From Modestobacter versicolor (GTDB lineage: Bacteria; Actinomycetota; Actinomycetes; Mycobacteriales; Geodermatophilaceae), in assembly GCF_014195485.1 (NCBI RefSeq), contig NZ_JACIBU010000001.1:2604001-2668000 (forward strand): a DNA stretch of 64,000 nt, written 5' to 3'. Below are positions 9,128-18,468 of the stretch, piece by piece; the stretch's first letter is position 1, and each line of letters begins with the position of its first letter. The translations under genes were made by a program, and so were the position numbers. The notes below the pieces were generated by a model. The model had not been told where the DNA came from. It made no database searches and was given only the letters and a program-made list of their open reading frames with translations.

Positions 9128-9817
9128 ATGTCCCACGCCCTGCACCTGCCCAGCTGGTCCCACTCCGCCCAGGACGAGCCCGGCCTGGTCAACTCCGTCC
9201 ACCGGGTCGGCGCGATCGTCGTCGCCACCGTCATCGCCGCCTTCGGCGTCCTGGGCCTGGTCGACGGCCTGGACTACTTCTCCACCGACGGCGAGCGGAT
9301 CGCCGGCCTGTCCTCCAACGGCCTGCTGTCGACCATCTCGCTGCTCACCGCCGCGGTGCTCGTCGCCGCCGCGCTGCGCAGCTCCCGGGTCGCCTCCACG
9401 ACGATGCTGGTCATCGGCGTGCTCTTCCTGGTCTCCGCGCTGGCGAACCTGGCCGTGCTGGAGACCGAGGTGAACTTCCTCGCCTTCTCGATGGCCAACG
9501 TCATCTTCTCGATCGTCGCCGGCCTGGTGCTGCTGACCCTCGGCGCCTACGGCCGGGTCAGCGGGAACCTGCCCGACGACAGCCCCTACCGCGCCGAGGG
9601 CGGCGCCGTCCCGGACGACGAGGACACCAGCCAGCAGCTGCCGGAGACCCCGGCCGAGCGGGCGGCCGAGCGGGCCATGCGCGCGGCCGAGCTGGCCGTC
9701 ATCGAGCACCGGGCCACCGCGGACCAGCAGCGCCGGGTGGCGGCGATGGCCCGGGTGCGCACCCGGGGCGACCGCCGCGACGTGTGGATGTCCTTCGACC
9801 GCGCACCGCTGCGCTGA
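9128..9817 (+). CDS. DUF4383-type membrane protein
   Basis: A 229-aa protein of unknown function resembling the DUF4383 family. Four hydrophobic segments lie within residues 20-140 (IVVATVIAAFGVLGLVDGL, LLTAAVLVAAAL, MLVIGVLFLVSALANLAV and VIFSIVAGLVLLTLGAYG). A charged Ala/Glu/Arg-rich cytoplasmic tail follows, with ERAAERAMRAAELAVIEHRA likely forming a helix. The 189-bp gap upstream to the TPR gene holds an A-rich stretch and a GTTG/CAAC inverted motif near 9051-9062, and nothing else recognisable. Confidence 0.8.
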   Translation: MSHALHLPSWSHSAQDEPGLVNSVHRVGAIVVATVIAAFGVLGLVDGLDYFSTDGERIAGLSSNGLLSTISLLTAAVLVAAALRSSRVASTTMLVIGVLFLVSALANLAVLETEVNFLAFSMANVIFSIVAGLVLLTLGAYGRVSGNLPDDSPYRAEGGAVPDDEDTSQQLPETPAERAAERAMRAAELAVIEHRATADQQRRVAAMARVRTRGDRRDVWMSFDRAPLR

Positions 9818-9853
9818 ACCGAGCGGGCCGGCAGCACGTACGCCCGCGGGAAG

Positions 9854-9859
9854 TAGCCT
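9854..9859 (+). promoter_or_regulatory. -10 box of the cobG-cobH-cobIJ operon
   Basis: TAGCCT lies 10 nt before the cobG ATG at 9870, so the transcript would have a very short or no leader. No riboswitch core is present upstream, unlike cobN and the chelatase operon. Confidence 0.45.
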
Positions 9860-9869
9860 CGCGGGCGCC

Positions 9870-11051
9870 ATGTCATCTCCGCTGCCCTCCCCCGCTGCGC
9901 CGCCCCGCGAGCGGGCCGACGCCTGCCCGGGTGCGCTGCAGACGCACGCCGCGGCCGACGGCGGCCTGGCCCGGGTGCGGGTGCCCGGGGGCACGCTGAC
10001 CGCCGCGCAGCTGCGCACGCTGGCCGCCGCCGCCCGCGAGCTCGGTGACGGGCACCTGGAGCTGACCAGCCGCGGCAACCTGCAGCTGCGCGCGCTGCCC
10101 GACGGCGCCGAGGTGGCGCTCGGCTCCCGGCTCGCCGGCGCCGGGCTGCTGCCCAGCGCCACCCACGAGCGGGTCCGCAACGTGCTGGCCAGCACCCTCA
10201 CCGGGCGCACGGACGGCGGGCACGTCGACGTCCGCCCGTGGGTGCGCGCCTTCGACGCCGGGCTCTCCGGCGACCCGGGGCTCGCCGCGCTGCCCGGCCG
10301 GTTCCTGGCCACCCTGGACGACGGCCGCGGCGACGTGGCCGGGCTGGGCGGCGACGTCGGCCTGCTGGCGCTGTCGTCCGGGTCGGTCGCGCTCACCCTC
10401 GGCGGCGCCGACTCCGGCCTGCGCACCCACCCCGATCGCGCCGTCGCCCTCGCCCTCGCGGCCGCCCGCGCGTTCCTCGACGAGCGGACCGCCCAGGGCT
10501 CGACGGCCTGGCGGCTGGCCGAGCTCGCCGACGGCCCCGAGCTGGTGGCCGCCCGGCTGGGCGGGCCGGTCACCGCCGGCGCACCGCTCCCCGCCGCGCC
10601 GGTCACCGGGCCGGTCGGCGCCGCGGCCCAGCTCGACGGCCGCACGGCGCTGATCGGCGTCGTCCCGCTCGGCCGGCTCAGCGCCGACCAGGCCGACCTG
10701 CTCGCCCGCCTCGCGCCCGAGGTGCAGCTGACCCCGTGGCGCAGCGTCGTCGTCCCCGACCTGGCCGAGGACGCCGTGGACGACGCCGCGGTCGACCTGT
10801 ACCGCACCGGCATCGTGTTCGACGAGGCCAGCCCGTGGCTGCAGGTCACGACCTGCGCCGGGCGGCCGGGCTGCGCGAGGTCGCTGGCCGACGTCCGCGC
10901 CGACGCCGTCACCGCCGTCACCACCCGGACGCTGCCCGCCGACGGCGCCCGCCAGCACTGGGTCGGCTGCGAGCGCCGCTGCGGCCGACCCCAGGGTCGG
11001 GTCGTCGACGTCGTCGCGACGCCCACCGGTTACCGGATCGAAGAGGACTGA
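9870..11051 (+). CDS. cobG: Precorrin-3B synthase CobG
   Basis: A 393-aa siroheme/[4Fe-4S] protein of the nitrite/sulfite reductase fold. With O2 it converts precorrin-3A to precorrin-3B, the step that defines the aerobic B12 route. Two ferredoxin-like half domains are visible: [13 protein letters not shown] in the first and [19 protein letters not shown] in the second. The cluster cysteines are near the C-terminus in [11 protein letters not shown] (CX5C) and GCERRCGRP (CX3C). It is the first gene of cobG-cobH-cobIJ; its TGA overlaps the cobH ATG by 1 nt. Its presence marks the organism as an oxygen-dependent corrin maker despite CbiD being encoded nearby. Confidence 0.93.
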   Translation: MSSPLPSPAAPPRERADACPGALQTHAAADGGLARVRVPGGTLTAAQLRTLAAAARELGDGHLELTSRGNLQLRALPDGAEVALGSRLAGAGLLPSATHERVRNVLASTLTGRTDGGHVDVRPWVRAFDAGLSGDPGLAALPGRFLATLDDGRGDVAGLGGDVGLLALSSGSVALTLGGADSGLRTHPDRAVALALAAARAFLDERTAQGSTAWRLAELADGPELVAARLGGPVTAGAPLPAAPVTGPVGAAAQLDGRTALIGVVPLGRLSADQADLLARLAPEVQLTPWRSVVVPDLAEDAVDDAAVDLYRTGIVFDEASPWLQVTTCAGRPGCARSLADVRADAVTAVTTRTLPADGARQHWVGCERRCGRPQGRVVDVVATPTGYRIEED

Positions 11052-11671
11052 TGTACGAGTACGAGCACGACGGCGCCGAGATCTACCGGCAGTCCTTCGC
11101 CACGATCCGCGCCGAGGCCGACCTCTCCGGGCTACCGGCCGACATCGCGCAGGTGGCCGTGCGGATGGTCCACGCCTGCGGGCAGGTCGACCTGGTCTCC
11201 GACGTCGCCTTCTCCCCCGCCGTGGTCGAGCGCGCCCGCGAGGCCCTGGACGGCGGCGCCCCGGTGCTCTGCGACGCCCAGATGGTGGCCAGTGGCATCA
11301 CCCGCCGGCGGCTGCCCAAGGACAACGACGTCGTCTGCACCCTCAACGACCCGCGGACGCCCGACCTCGCCCGGGAGCTGGGCACCACCCGCACGGCCGC
11401 GGCGATGCACCTGTGGGGCGACCGGCTGGACGGCGCCGTCGTCGCGATCGGCAACGCGCCCACCGCGCTGTTCCACCTGCTGGAGATGGTGCGCGACGGC
11501 GCTCCCCGCCCGGCCGCCGTCATCGGCATCCCGGTCGGCTTCATCGGGGCGGTGGAGTCGAAGGAGGCGCTGGCCGCGTCCGACCTGGAGTTCCTGGTCG
11601 TGCGCGGCCGCCGCGGTGGCAGCGCGATCACCGCCGCCGCGGTCAACGCCATCGCGAGCACCGTCGAATGA
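11051..11671 (+). CDS. cobH: Precorrin-8X methylmutase CobH
   Basis: A 206-aa enzyme that moves the C-11 methyl of precorrin-8X to C-12, giving hydrogenobyrinate. Conserved CobH/CbiC segments are [14 protein letters not shown], the catalytic-His region [53 protein letters not shown] and [18 protein letters not shown]. Length is normal for the family (about 200-210). It starts within the cobG stop (TGATG) and ends overlapping the cobIJ start by 4 nt (ATGA), so the three genes are translationally coupled. Confidence 0.97.
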   Translation: MYEYEHDGAEIYRQSFATIRAEADLSGLPADIAQVAVRMVHACGQVDLVSDVAFSPAVVERAREALDGGAPVLCDAQMVASGITRRRLPKDNDVVCTLNDPRTPDLARELGTTRTAAAMHLWGDRLDGAVVAIGNAPTALFHLLEMVRDGAPRPAAVIGIPVGFIGAVESKEALAASDLEFLVVRGRRGGSAITAAAVNAIASTVE

Positions 11672-13164
11672 CCGGGCGCCTCTACGGGGTCGGGCTCGGC
11701 CCCGGCGACCCGGAGCTGGTCACGGTCAAGGCCGCCCGGCTCATCGGCGCGGCCGACGTCGTCGCCTTCCACGCCGCCCAGCACGGCCGCTCGGTGGCCC
11801 GCGCGCTGGCCGCCCCCTACCTGCGCGAGGGCCAGGTCGAGGAGCTGCTGGTCTACCCGGTGACGACCGAGACCACCGATCACCCGGGCGGCTACCAGGG
11901 CGCGATCGACGAGTTCTACGAGGCCGCCGCCGCCCGGCTGGCCGCGCACCTGGAGGCCGGGCGGGACGTCGTCGTGCTGGCCGAGGGCGACCCGTTCTTC
12001 TACGGCTCCTACATGCACATGCACAAGCGGCTGGCGCACCGGTTCCCGACCGAGGTGGTGCCCGGCGTGACCAGCGTCAGCGGCGCCGCGGCGGTGCTCG
12101 GCCGGCCGCTGGTCGAGCGGGACGAGGTGCTCACGGTGCTGCCCGGCACGCTGCCCACCGACGAGCTGGCCGAGTGGCTGGCCACCACCGACTCGGCCGC
12201 GGTGATGAAGCTCGGGCGCACGTTCCGCAGCGTCCGGGATGCCTTCGACGCCGCCGGGGTGCTCGACCGTGCGTTCTACGTCGAGCGCGCCACCACCGCC
12301 CAGCAGCGCACGATGCCGCTGGCCGAGGTCGACCCGGACACCGTCCCGTACTTCTCCCTCGCGCTGCTGCCCAGCGAGCTGACCGGCGAGCTGCCCGGCC
12401 CCGAGCAGCCCAGCGAGGCGGAGCCGCGCACTGGTGAGGTCGTCGTCGTCGGGCTCGGTCCCGGGCAGCGCAGCTGGACGACACCGGAGGCCGCCGAGGC
12501 GCTCTCCCGCGCCGACGACCTGGTGGGCTACGGCCCGTACCTGGACCGGGTGCCGGCCAACCCGCGGCAGACCCGGCACCCCAGCGACAACCGGGTGGAG
12601 GCCGAGCGGGCCGCCGCGGCGCTGCGGCTGGCGCAGTCCGGACGGCGGGTGGCCGTGGTCTCCAGCGGCGACCCGGGGGTGTTCGCGATGGCCGCCGCCG
12701 TGCTCGAGGTGGCCGCCCAGCCGGAGTTCGCCGACGTCGAGGTGCGGGTGCTGCCCGGGCTCACCGCCGCGCAGGCCGTCGCCTCCCGGGTGGGTGCGCC
12801 GCTGGGGCACGACTTCGCGGTGATCTCGCTGTCCGACGTGCTCAAGCCGTGGGAGGTCGTGCTCGACCGGCTCCGGCACGCCGCCGCCGCGGACCTGGTC
12901 ATCGCGTTGTACAACCCCCGGTCCAAGGCCCGGCCGCACCAGCTGGGCGAGGCGCACCAGGCGCTGCTGGAGGTCCGGAAGCCGGAGACCGTCGTCGTCG
13001 TCGGCCGGGACGTCGGCGGGCCGGAGGAGCAGGTCACCGTGACCACCCTCGGCGAGTTCGACCCGGACACCGTCGACATGCGCTGCCTGGTGCTCATCGG
13101 CTCCACCCAGACGCAGGTGACGACGACCGGGAAGGTCTTCACCAGCCGCCGCTACCCGGGATGA
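11668..13164 (+). CDS. cobIJ: CobI-CobJ fusion: precorrin-2 C20- and precorrin-3B C17-methyltransferase
   Basis: A 498-aa bifunctional SAM-dependent methyltransferase. Residues 1-240 are CobI ([54 protein letters not shown]). Residues 253-498 are CobJ ([60 protein letters not shown]). CobI methylates C-20 of precorrin-2, and CobJ methylates C-17 with ring contraction after CobG has acted. The same fusion is known in mycobacteria as cobIJ (cobL-type naming varies). ATG 11668 overlaps the cobH stop by 4 nt; upstream in-frame ATGs lie inside cobH and are rejected. Confidence 0.97.
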   Translation: MTGRLYGVGLGPGDPELVTVKAARLIGAADVVAFHAAQHGRSVARALAAPYLREGQVEELLVYPVTTETTDHPGGYQGAIDEFYEAAAARLAAHLEAGRDVVVLAEGDPFFYGSYMHMHKRLAHRFPTEVVPGVTSVSGAAAVLGRPLVERDEVLTVLPGTLPTDELAEWLATTDSAAVMKLGRTFRSVRDAFDAAGVLDRAFYVERATTAQQRTMPLAEVDPDTVPYFSLALLPSELTGELPGPEQPSEAEPRTGEVVVVGLGPGQRSWTTPEAAEALSRADDLVGYGPYLDRVPANPRQTRHPSDNRVEAERAAAALRLAQSGRRVAVVSSGDPGVFAMAAAVLEVAAQPEFADVEVRVLPGLTAAQAVASRVGAPLGHDFAVISLSDVLKPWEVVLDRLRHAAAADLVIALYNPRSKARPHQLGEAHQALLEVRKPETVVVVGRDVGGPEEQVTVTTLGEFDPDTVDMRCLVLIGSTQTQVTTTGKVFTSRRYPG

Positions 13165-13198
13165 GCTGACAGCGGGAACACCGCGGGCTGGTTGCGGC

Positions 13199-14458
13199 TT
13201 GCACCGGAGCGTGCCCCGTCGAGAACTCGCCCGTCCGGCTGCCTTCTGGACGGTCGCGGTCCTGCTGGTGCTGATGCTCGCCGCGTCCGGGGTGCCCTCG
13301 CCGCTCTACCGGGTCTACGCCGAGGAGTTCGGCTTCGGCTCGGGCACGCTGACCGTCGTCTTCGCCGTCTACGCCTTCGCCCTGCTGGCGTCCCTGCTGG
13401 TGGTGGGTGGGCTGAGTGACCACGTCGGTCGCCGGCCGGTGCTGGCCGCCGCGCTGGTGCTCGAGGCGGTGTCGATGGTGCTGTTCCTCGCCGCGGACGG
13501 CGTCGGCTGGCTGCTGGCCGCCCGGGTCGCGCAGGGGCTCGCCACCGGCGCCTTCACCGGCGCGGTCGGCGCCGCGCTGCTGGACCTGCAGCGCGTCGAG
13601 CGCCCGCTCGGCCCGCTGGTGAACGCCGCCGCCCCCGGCCTCGGGCTCTCCCTGGGCGCCGTCGGGGCGGGCCTGGCCGTGGAGTTCCTGCCCGCTCCCA
13701 CCGACTGGGTGTTCGGCCTGCTCACGGCGCTGTGCCTGGTCGCCGCGGTCGGGGTGTGGGTGTTCCTGCCCGAGTCCTCACCGCGCCGCGCCGGCACCGC
13801 GGCCTCGCTGGTGCCGAGCGTGCACGTGCCCGCGACCCAGCGCCGCGCCTTCGTCGTGGTGCTGCCCTGCCTCATCGCCACCTGGGCGCTGGGCGGGCTC
13901 TACCTCTCGCTCGGCCCCTCGCTGGTCGCCGACGTCTTCGACCAGCAGGACCACGTCGCCGGCAGCCTGCTCATCCTCGCGCTCAACGGCACCGCCGTGG
14001 TCGGCTCGCTGTCCCTCGGCCGGGTCTCGCCGACCCGGGGGATGGTGGTCGGCGCGCTGTTCTTCGTCGTCGGCGTGCTGACCACGATCACCGCCCTGGC
14101 CACCGGGTCGTTGGCGCTGCTGTTCGTCGCGGCGGTCATCTCCGGGTTCGGCTTCGGCAGCGCCTTCCTCGGCGCGATGGCCACGGTCACCGCCGGCGTC
14201 GACCCCGGCCAGCGGGGCGCCCTGCTCGCCGCCGTCTTCACCGCCAGCTACCTCGGGTTCAGCGTCCCGTCGATCGCCGCCGGCATCGCCGCGGGGCACA
14301 TCGGGCTCGAGCGGACGGCGCAGCTCTACGGGGCCGGCGTCATCGCGCTGGCGCTGCTCGCGGTGGCCGGGCTCGCGCTGCGCTCCCGCCGCCCGGCCGC
14401 GCCGACGCCGCCCGCGGTCAGCCCGACCCCCGCGCTGACGGCCCCCTCCGGCAAGTAG
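13199..14458 (+). CDS. MFS transporter
   Basis: A 419-aa integral membrane protein with 12 predicted segments. The family loop GGLSDHVGRRPVLAAAL between helices 2 and 3 matches MFS motif A. Its C-terminus is Pro/Ala-rich and cytoplasmic. The substrate is unknown. It begins 34 nt after cobIJ and may be co-transcribed with it. The start is unsure: TTG 13199 gives 419 aa, while GTG 13211 (four codons later) follows a GGAG that is very close. A strong palindrome starts at its stop codon. Confidence 0.85.
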   Translation: MHRSVPRRELARPAAFWTVAVLLVLMLAASGVPSPLYRVYAEEFGFGSGTLTVVFAVYAFALLASLLVVGGLSDHVGRRPVLAAALVLEAVSMVLFLAADGVGWLLAARVAQGLATGAFTGAVGAALLDLQRVERPLGPLVNAAAPGLGLSLGAVGAGLAVEFLPAPTDWVFGLLTALCLVAAVGVWVFLPESSPRRAGTAASLVPSVHVPATQRRAFVVVLPCLIATWALGGLYLSLGPSLVADVFDQQDHVAGSLLILALNGTAVVGSLSLGRVSPTRGMVVGALFFVVGVLTTITALATGSLALLFVAAVISGFGFGSAFLGAMATVTAGVDPGQRGALLAAVFTASYLGFSVPSIAAGIAAGHIGLERTAQLYGAGVIALALLAVAGLALRSRRPAAPTPPAVSPTPALTAPSGK

Positions 14459-14490
14459 TGCTCTGCTCCCCCGGGGGGAGCAGAGCACTA
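14456..14490. repeat. Palindromic repeat, family A copy 1 (bidirectional terminator)
   Basis: TAGTGCTCTGCTCCC (14456-14470), a 5-nt centre CCGGG and GGGAGCAGAGCACTA (14476-14490) form a perfect 15-bp stem. It starts on the TAG stop of the MFS gene and sits between two convergent genes, so it can terminate both. The same 15-nt arms recur at 54151-54185, 39.7 kb away, showing that it is a dispersed repeat and not a chance hairpin. Confidence 0.9.
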
Positions 14491-14507
14491 CGTCCCGCAG
14501 ACCCTGG

Positions 14508-16091
14508 TCAGCTGCCGGCCCGGCCGACCGCGGCGCAGAACCGGTCGTGGTCCGCTCGGGCCTCGGCGAGCGGCTCGGCCACCTCGGTGTCGGCGACCTC
14601 GGCGACCCGCTCGACGAGCCGCCGCCGCGCCGTCCGGGCCCGTCTGCGAGCCCCGGCGTGCACCAGCGGTCTGCTCACCAGCGCGAGCAGCAGCCCGGCC
14701 AGCAGCCCACCGACCAGCAGCAACGTCGGCAGCGGGATCCCCTCCACGCGGGGCAGCGGGACGACGTCGTCCAGCTGCAGCAGCCCCAGCCCCACCAGGG
14801 CGAGCAGCCACAGCACCCCGGCCAGCGCCACCAGCGCCAGCAGCCACTGCAGCCCGCCGACCGCGCGCTGCCACAGCGGGGTCCGGTCCGGGCCGAGGTC
14901 GGTGCCGGCCACGGCCCGGTCCAGCCGGTCGGCCAGCCGCTCCTCCGAGAGCTCGGCGGTGCGGCGGAGCTCGTCCCGCCAGGCCTGCGGCAGCCCCTGA
15001 CCGGCGGCGTCCCGGGCCCGGCGCAGCGCGGCGTCCATCCCTGCGGTCTGCACCGCCCCGGCCGCCGGCAGCGACGTCCGGGCGGCCTCGTCGCCCAGGT
15101 GCAGCCGGCTCAGCGGGTCGGCGCGCAGCTTCGACGTCCAGCGCAGCAGCGGCCAGCCGGTGTGCTGGGCGCCCCGCCGCCGGGCCGAGCGCTCCACGGC
15201 GCTGACCACGGCCGGCACGCCCGCGGCGTCGGCCAGGGCGTCGGCCAGCCCCTCCCGCTCGGCGCGGTCCCGGCTGCGGTCCGCACCCGCGTCGGGCGCG
15301 CAGTGCTCGGCCAGGGCGGCCGCGGCCGACCGGGCGTCCGCGGCGAGCCGGTCGGTCGCCGCCCGGCGCGCCGCCACCCGGCGGGCCAACTCGGTGCGGA
15401 GCTCGGGCAGGCCCGCGCCGGTGCGGGCGGCCGTGGGCACGATCGGCGTCGAGGCCAGGCCCTCCCGGTCCAGCAGCCCGCGCAGGTCGGCGAGGCAGGC
15501 CCGCGCCGCGGCGTCGTCCAGCCGGTCGACCTGGTTGAGCACGACGACGAGCACCCCGGCGTGCCCGGCCAGCGGGGCGAGGTAGCGCGAGTGGACGGCG
15601 GCGTCGGCGTACTTCTGCGGGTCGAGCACCCAGACGAGCACGTCGACCAGCTCGACCAGCCGGTCGACCTCCAGCCGGTTCTCCAGCCGGATCGAGTCGT
15701 GGTCGGGCAGGTCGAGCAGCACCAGGCCGTCGAGCGCGGGGTCGGCGGGCTGCACCCGGTGCCGGCGGGGCACCTGCAGCCAGTCGAGCAGCCGGTCGGC
15801 GCCGTGCTCGCCCCAGACGCTGGCGTGCGCGACCCCGGTCGTGGGCCGGCGCACCCCCGGCGTGCTCACCTCGCTGCCGCTCAGCGCGTTGAACAGCGTG
15901 GACTTGCCGCTGCCGGTCGCCCCGGCCAGCGCGACGACGGTGGCGTCGCCCAGCGCCTCCCGGGCCCCGGCCTTGGCCAGCAGGGTGCGGGCGCGGGCGA
16001 CCTCGGGCACCTCCAGCCGCCCGTCGGCGACCTCCACCGCCTCGCGGAGCGCGGCCAGCCGGTCGGTCAGGGACAGCTCCCGCCGCCTCAC
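14508..16091 (-). CDS. Dynamin-like GTPase with two membrane segments (DynB-like)
   Basis: A 527-aa GTPase. G1 GATGSGKST is at residues 57-65, a G3-like DLPDHDS lies near 134, and G4 NQVD near 185. A helical region follows, then a two-segment hydrophobic block (LLALVALAGVLWLLALVGLG and LLLVGGLLAGLLLALVS, about residues 405-465) and a basic helical tail. This layout resembles DynB of Streptomyces, which with DynA stabilises FtsZ rings at sporulation septa; membrane remodelling or division support is the inferred role. The GTG start at 16091 overlaps the upstream GTPase stop by 4 nt. It is the second gene of the pair. Confidence 0.82.
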   Translation of the reverse strand: MRRRELSLTDRLAALREAVEVADGRLEVPEVARARTLLAKAGAREALGDATVVALAGATGSGKSTLFNALSGSEVSTPGVRRPTTGVAHASVWGEHGADRLLDWLQVPRRHRVQPADPALDGLVLLDLPDHDSIRLENRLEVDRLVELVDVLVWVLDPQKYADAAVHSRYLAPLAGHAGVLVVVLNQVDRLDDAAARACLADLRGLLDREGLASTPIVPTAARTGAGLPELRTELARRVAARRAATDRLAADARSAAAALAEHCAPDAGADRSRDRAEREGLADALADAAGVPAVVSAVERSARRRGAQHTGWPLLRWTSKLRADPLSRLHLGDEAARTSLPAAGAVQTAGMDAALRRARDAAGQGLPQAWRDELRRTAELSEERLADRLDRAVAGTDLGPDRTPLWQRAVGGLQWLLALVALAGVLWLLALVGLGLLQLDDVVPLPRVEGIPLPTLLLVGGLLAGLLLALVSRPLVHAGARRRARTARRRLVERVAEVADTEVAEPLAEARADHDRFCAAVGRAGS

Positions 16092-17788
16092 GCGGCGGCC
16101 CCGCGCGCGGCGGCCAGCGCGGCGACGGCGGCGCGCAGCTCCGCGGCGGCGCCGGGCTGCGGGGCGACGTCGGCCAGCAGCTCGTCGAAGCGGGCTTGCT
16201 CCAGCCGCAGCAGCCGCTCGGCGCGGGCGTCCAGGTCACCGCGGGCCCGGGCGGCCAGCTCGCGGACCGCGGCGTCGCCGAACACCGCCTCCAGCAGCCG
16301 CTGCCCGACCGCGGTGGTACCGGCGGCGATGCCGAACTCGGCACCGGACAGCCCGGCGGTGGAGGCGAACACGGCGATCATCAGCGCCGCACCGGCGCCG
16401 TTCACGCCCCAGGACATCAGCCGGGCCTGGTTCCGCTTGCCCGCGCCCTCCTTGCGCACCAGCTCGAGCACGAAGCCCTGCCAGCCGCGCACCTCGTCGG
16501 CGGCCGCGCCGGTGAAGGCCGGGGAGACGCCGTCCAGCTCGGTCTCCCGGCCGGCCAGCAGCGCGATGCCGCCGGGCAGCGACCGCCAGTCGGTGACGGT
16601 CTTCTCCGCGGCCCGGTCGGCCTCGGCGCGCAGCAGCAGCTCGACACCGGACTCCAGGGCGCCCTGCAGGTCCGCCGCCGGGTTGGGTCGGCCGGTGAAG
16701 GCCGCGGCGACCCGGTCGCGCAGCCGGCCGACCTGGCCCTGCAGGCTGCGCATCCAGTCACCGGTGCCGACGAACTCCTGCCAGCGGGCGAGCACCTCCC
16801 CGCGCAGCAGGCTGCCGTTGCCGACGCCCTCGTCGATCGCCGCCCGGGCCCGCGCGTAGGCGGCGTCGGCGGCGGTGTGCAGCGCCTCGGCCGCGGTCGC
16901 CTGCTCGTGCACCCCGGCGACGACGACGGCGACCCGGTCGCCCAGGCTCTCCAGCGCCCCGGCCAGGGTCTGCCGGACGACGGCGGCGCGCTGCTCCTGG
17001 TCGGCGGCGAGCGCGTGCAGCCACTCGCGCAGCGGGCCCACCTGGTCCTCGGGCAGGTACCCGTCGACGAGGGCACGCTCCTCGATGACGAACAACCGCG
17101 CGCTGGACAGCCCGGCGCGCTGCAGCATCCCGGCGAGGTCCTCGGCCACCTCGCCGACCGCCTCGGGTGGCACCCGGTCCAGCACCACGGCGAGCGCGGT
17201 GCCCCGCTCCTGCGCCGTCCGCAGCAGGTCCCACGGCACGGCGTCGGCGTAGCGGGCCGCCGTCGTGACGAACACCCACAGGTCGGCGGCGCCGAGCAGC
17301 TGACCGGCCAGCTCGCGGTTGGCCTCGACCACCGAGTCGACGTCGGGGGCGTCGATCAGCGCGAGGCCGGGCGGCAGCGCGTCGGTGGCCACCAGCTTGA
17401 TGCCGCTGGTGGTGTCGCCCTCGCCGGTGGTGCGGGCCAGCCCGGGCAGCACCCGGTCACCGGAGAAGGCGGCCTGGTCGACCGGCGAGCAGACGAGCAC
17501 GGGTGAGCGGGTCGTCGGGCGGAGCACGCCGGGCGTGGTGACCTGGGCGCGGAGCACGCTGTTGACCAGCGTGGACTTGCCCGCGCCGGTCGAGCCGCCG
17601 ACGACGGTGAGCAGCGGGGCGTCCAGGTCCCGGAGCCGGGGCAGCAGGTAGTCGTCGACCTGGTCGACGACGGAACGGGCGGTGCGGGCGGCGGCGTCTC
17701 GGCCGGTGGTGGCCAGGCCCAGCGGCGCCGCGGCGACGTGGTCGCGCAGCTGCTGCAGGGCGTCCGGCAGCCCGGTCGGGGTGGTCAT
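16088..17788 (-). CDS. Dynamin-like GTPase (DynA-like)
   Basis: A 566-aa GTPase and first gene of the pair. G1 GGSTGAGKST lies near residue 65, switch-region Thr residues are in TTPGVLRPTTRSPVLVC, G3-like DAPDVDS is near 155 and a possible G4 is VVLDRVPPE. A long helical stalk region (ALESLGDRVAVVVAGVHEQA onward) and one amphipathic/hydrophobic stretch (GAGAALMIAVFASTAGLSG, near 470) follow. It pairs with the DynB-like product to form a probable hetero-complex at the membrane. ATG 17788 was taken over an upstream in-frame GTG; only a weak ribosome site is seen. Substrate and partner assignments rest on resemblance to Streptomyces DynA/DynB. Confidence 0.82.
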   Translation of the reverse strand: MTTPTGLPDALQQLRDHVAAAPLGLATTGRDAAARTARSVVDQVDDYLLPRLRDLDAPLLTVVGGSTGAGKSTLVNSVLRAQVTTPGVLRPTTRSPVLVCSPVDQAAFSGDRVLPGLARTTGEGDTTSGIKLVATDALPPGLALIDAPDVDSVVEANRELAGQLLGAADLWVFVTTAARYADAVPWDLLRTAQERGTALAVVLDRVPPEAVGEVAEDLAGMLQRAGLSSARLFVIEERALVDGYLPEDQVGPLREWLHALAADQEQRAAVVRQTLAGALESLGDRVAVVVAGVHEQATAAEALHTAADAAYARARAAIDEGVGNGSLLRGEVLARWQEFVGTGDWMRSLQGQVGRLRDRVAAAFTGRPNPAADLQGALESGVELLLRAEADRAAEKTVTDWRSLPGGIALLAGRETELDGVSPAFTGAAADEVRGWQGFVLELVRKEGAGKRNQARLMSWGVNGAGAALMIAVFASTAGLSGAEFGIAAGTTAVGQRLLEAVFGDAAVRELAARARGDLDARAERLLRLEQARFDELLADVAPQPGAAAELRAAVAALAAARGAAA

Positions 17789-17862
17789 CCCCGGATCTTG
17801 CCCGGGACGCCCCCACCTCACCCGTCGACCGCGTCACCCCGGCCGGGCCGGGCCCGCGCCCT

Positions 17863-17918
17863 GGTCGGTCGCGGGCAGATCGGTCGCGGGCAGATCGGTC
17901 GCGGGTGGGTCAGTCGCG
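17863..17918. repeat. 15-bp tandem repeat, about 3.5 copies
   Basis: Units of GATCGGTCGCGGGCA type start at 17863, 17878 and 17893, with a degenerate fourth unit that overlaps the stop codon of the following minus-strand gene (17910-17912). It lies in the 121-bp gap between the hypothetical gene and the DynA-like gene. It is probably a slippage product that may vary between strains. Confidence 0.8.
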
Positions 17919-18395
17919 GACCGGCCAGCGCACGACCGGGCCCAGCGGCGGCCCCGGCCGGGGCGCCCCGCCGTCGTCCCGGCCGGGGTCGCGGTGCTCG
18001 TGGCTGCCCGCCGCGTGGGCGAGCGCGGCCAGCAGCAGGGTCAGCTCCGCCCGGTCGAGCGCGGCGGTGAGGTCGGCGAGGTCGACCGGCTGCCCGTCGG
18101 CCAGGCTGGCCGCCGCCCGGAGCAGCCGCAGCTGACCGCTGCTGCCCGTGACGACGCCGGCCCGCAGCGCGCGGTCCAGCTCGCCCCACTGCACGGCGGC
18201 CCACGGGCCGCCGTCGGCGTCGCCGTCCAGGGCGATCGCGATCAGCCCGGCCGACTGCAGCCGGGGCAGCCAGTGACCGGAGTCGGCGAGCAGCAGCACC
18301 GCCGCCTCGGCCGCGTAGTCGCCGACCGCCGCGCGCAGCAGGGCGCTCTCCAGGTCCATCGGGTCGAGGTCGACCGCCTGCGGTTCACCGAGCAC
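17910..18395 (-). CDS. Hypothetical protein
   Basis: A 161-aa protein that I do not recognise. It is Ala/Leu/Asp-rich and looks all-helical: LESALLRAAVGDYAAEAAVL, LDRALRAGVVTGSSGQLRLL and LTAALDRAELTLLLAALAHA could form an alpha-solenoid-like core, followed by a disordered Gly/Pro/Asp tail. There is no signal peptide or membrane segment. GTG 18395 is selected because GGAGGAGG lies 7 nt upstream. Upstream in the same direction is the HAD-GNAT pair, 73 nt away; downstream comes the dynamin pair. The 15-bp tandem repeat runs into its stop codon. Confidence 0.7.
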   Translation of the reverse strand: MLGEPQAVDLDPMDLESALLRAAVGDYAAEAAVLLLADSGHWLPRLQSAGLIAIALDGDADGGPWAAVQWGELDRALRAGVVTGSSGQLRLLRAAASLADGQPVDLADLTAALDRAELTLLLAALAHAAGSHEHRDPGRDDGGAPRPGPPLGPVVRWPVRD

Positions 18396-18468
18396 TGGTG
18401 CACCTCCTCCGTCGGTCCCCACTCTGCTCCCGGGGTACGACACTCCTGGGACGACCGGCCGCCCGGTG

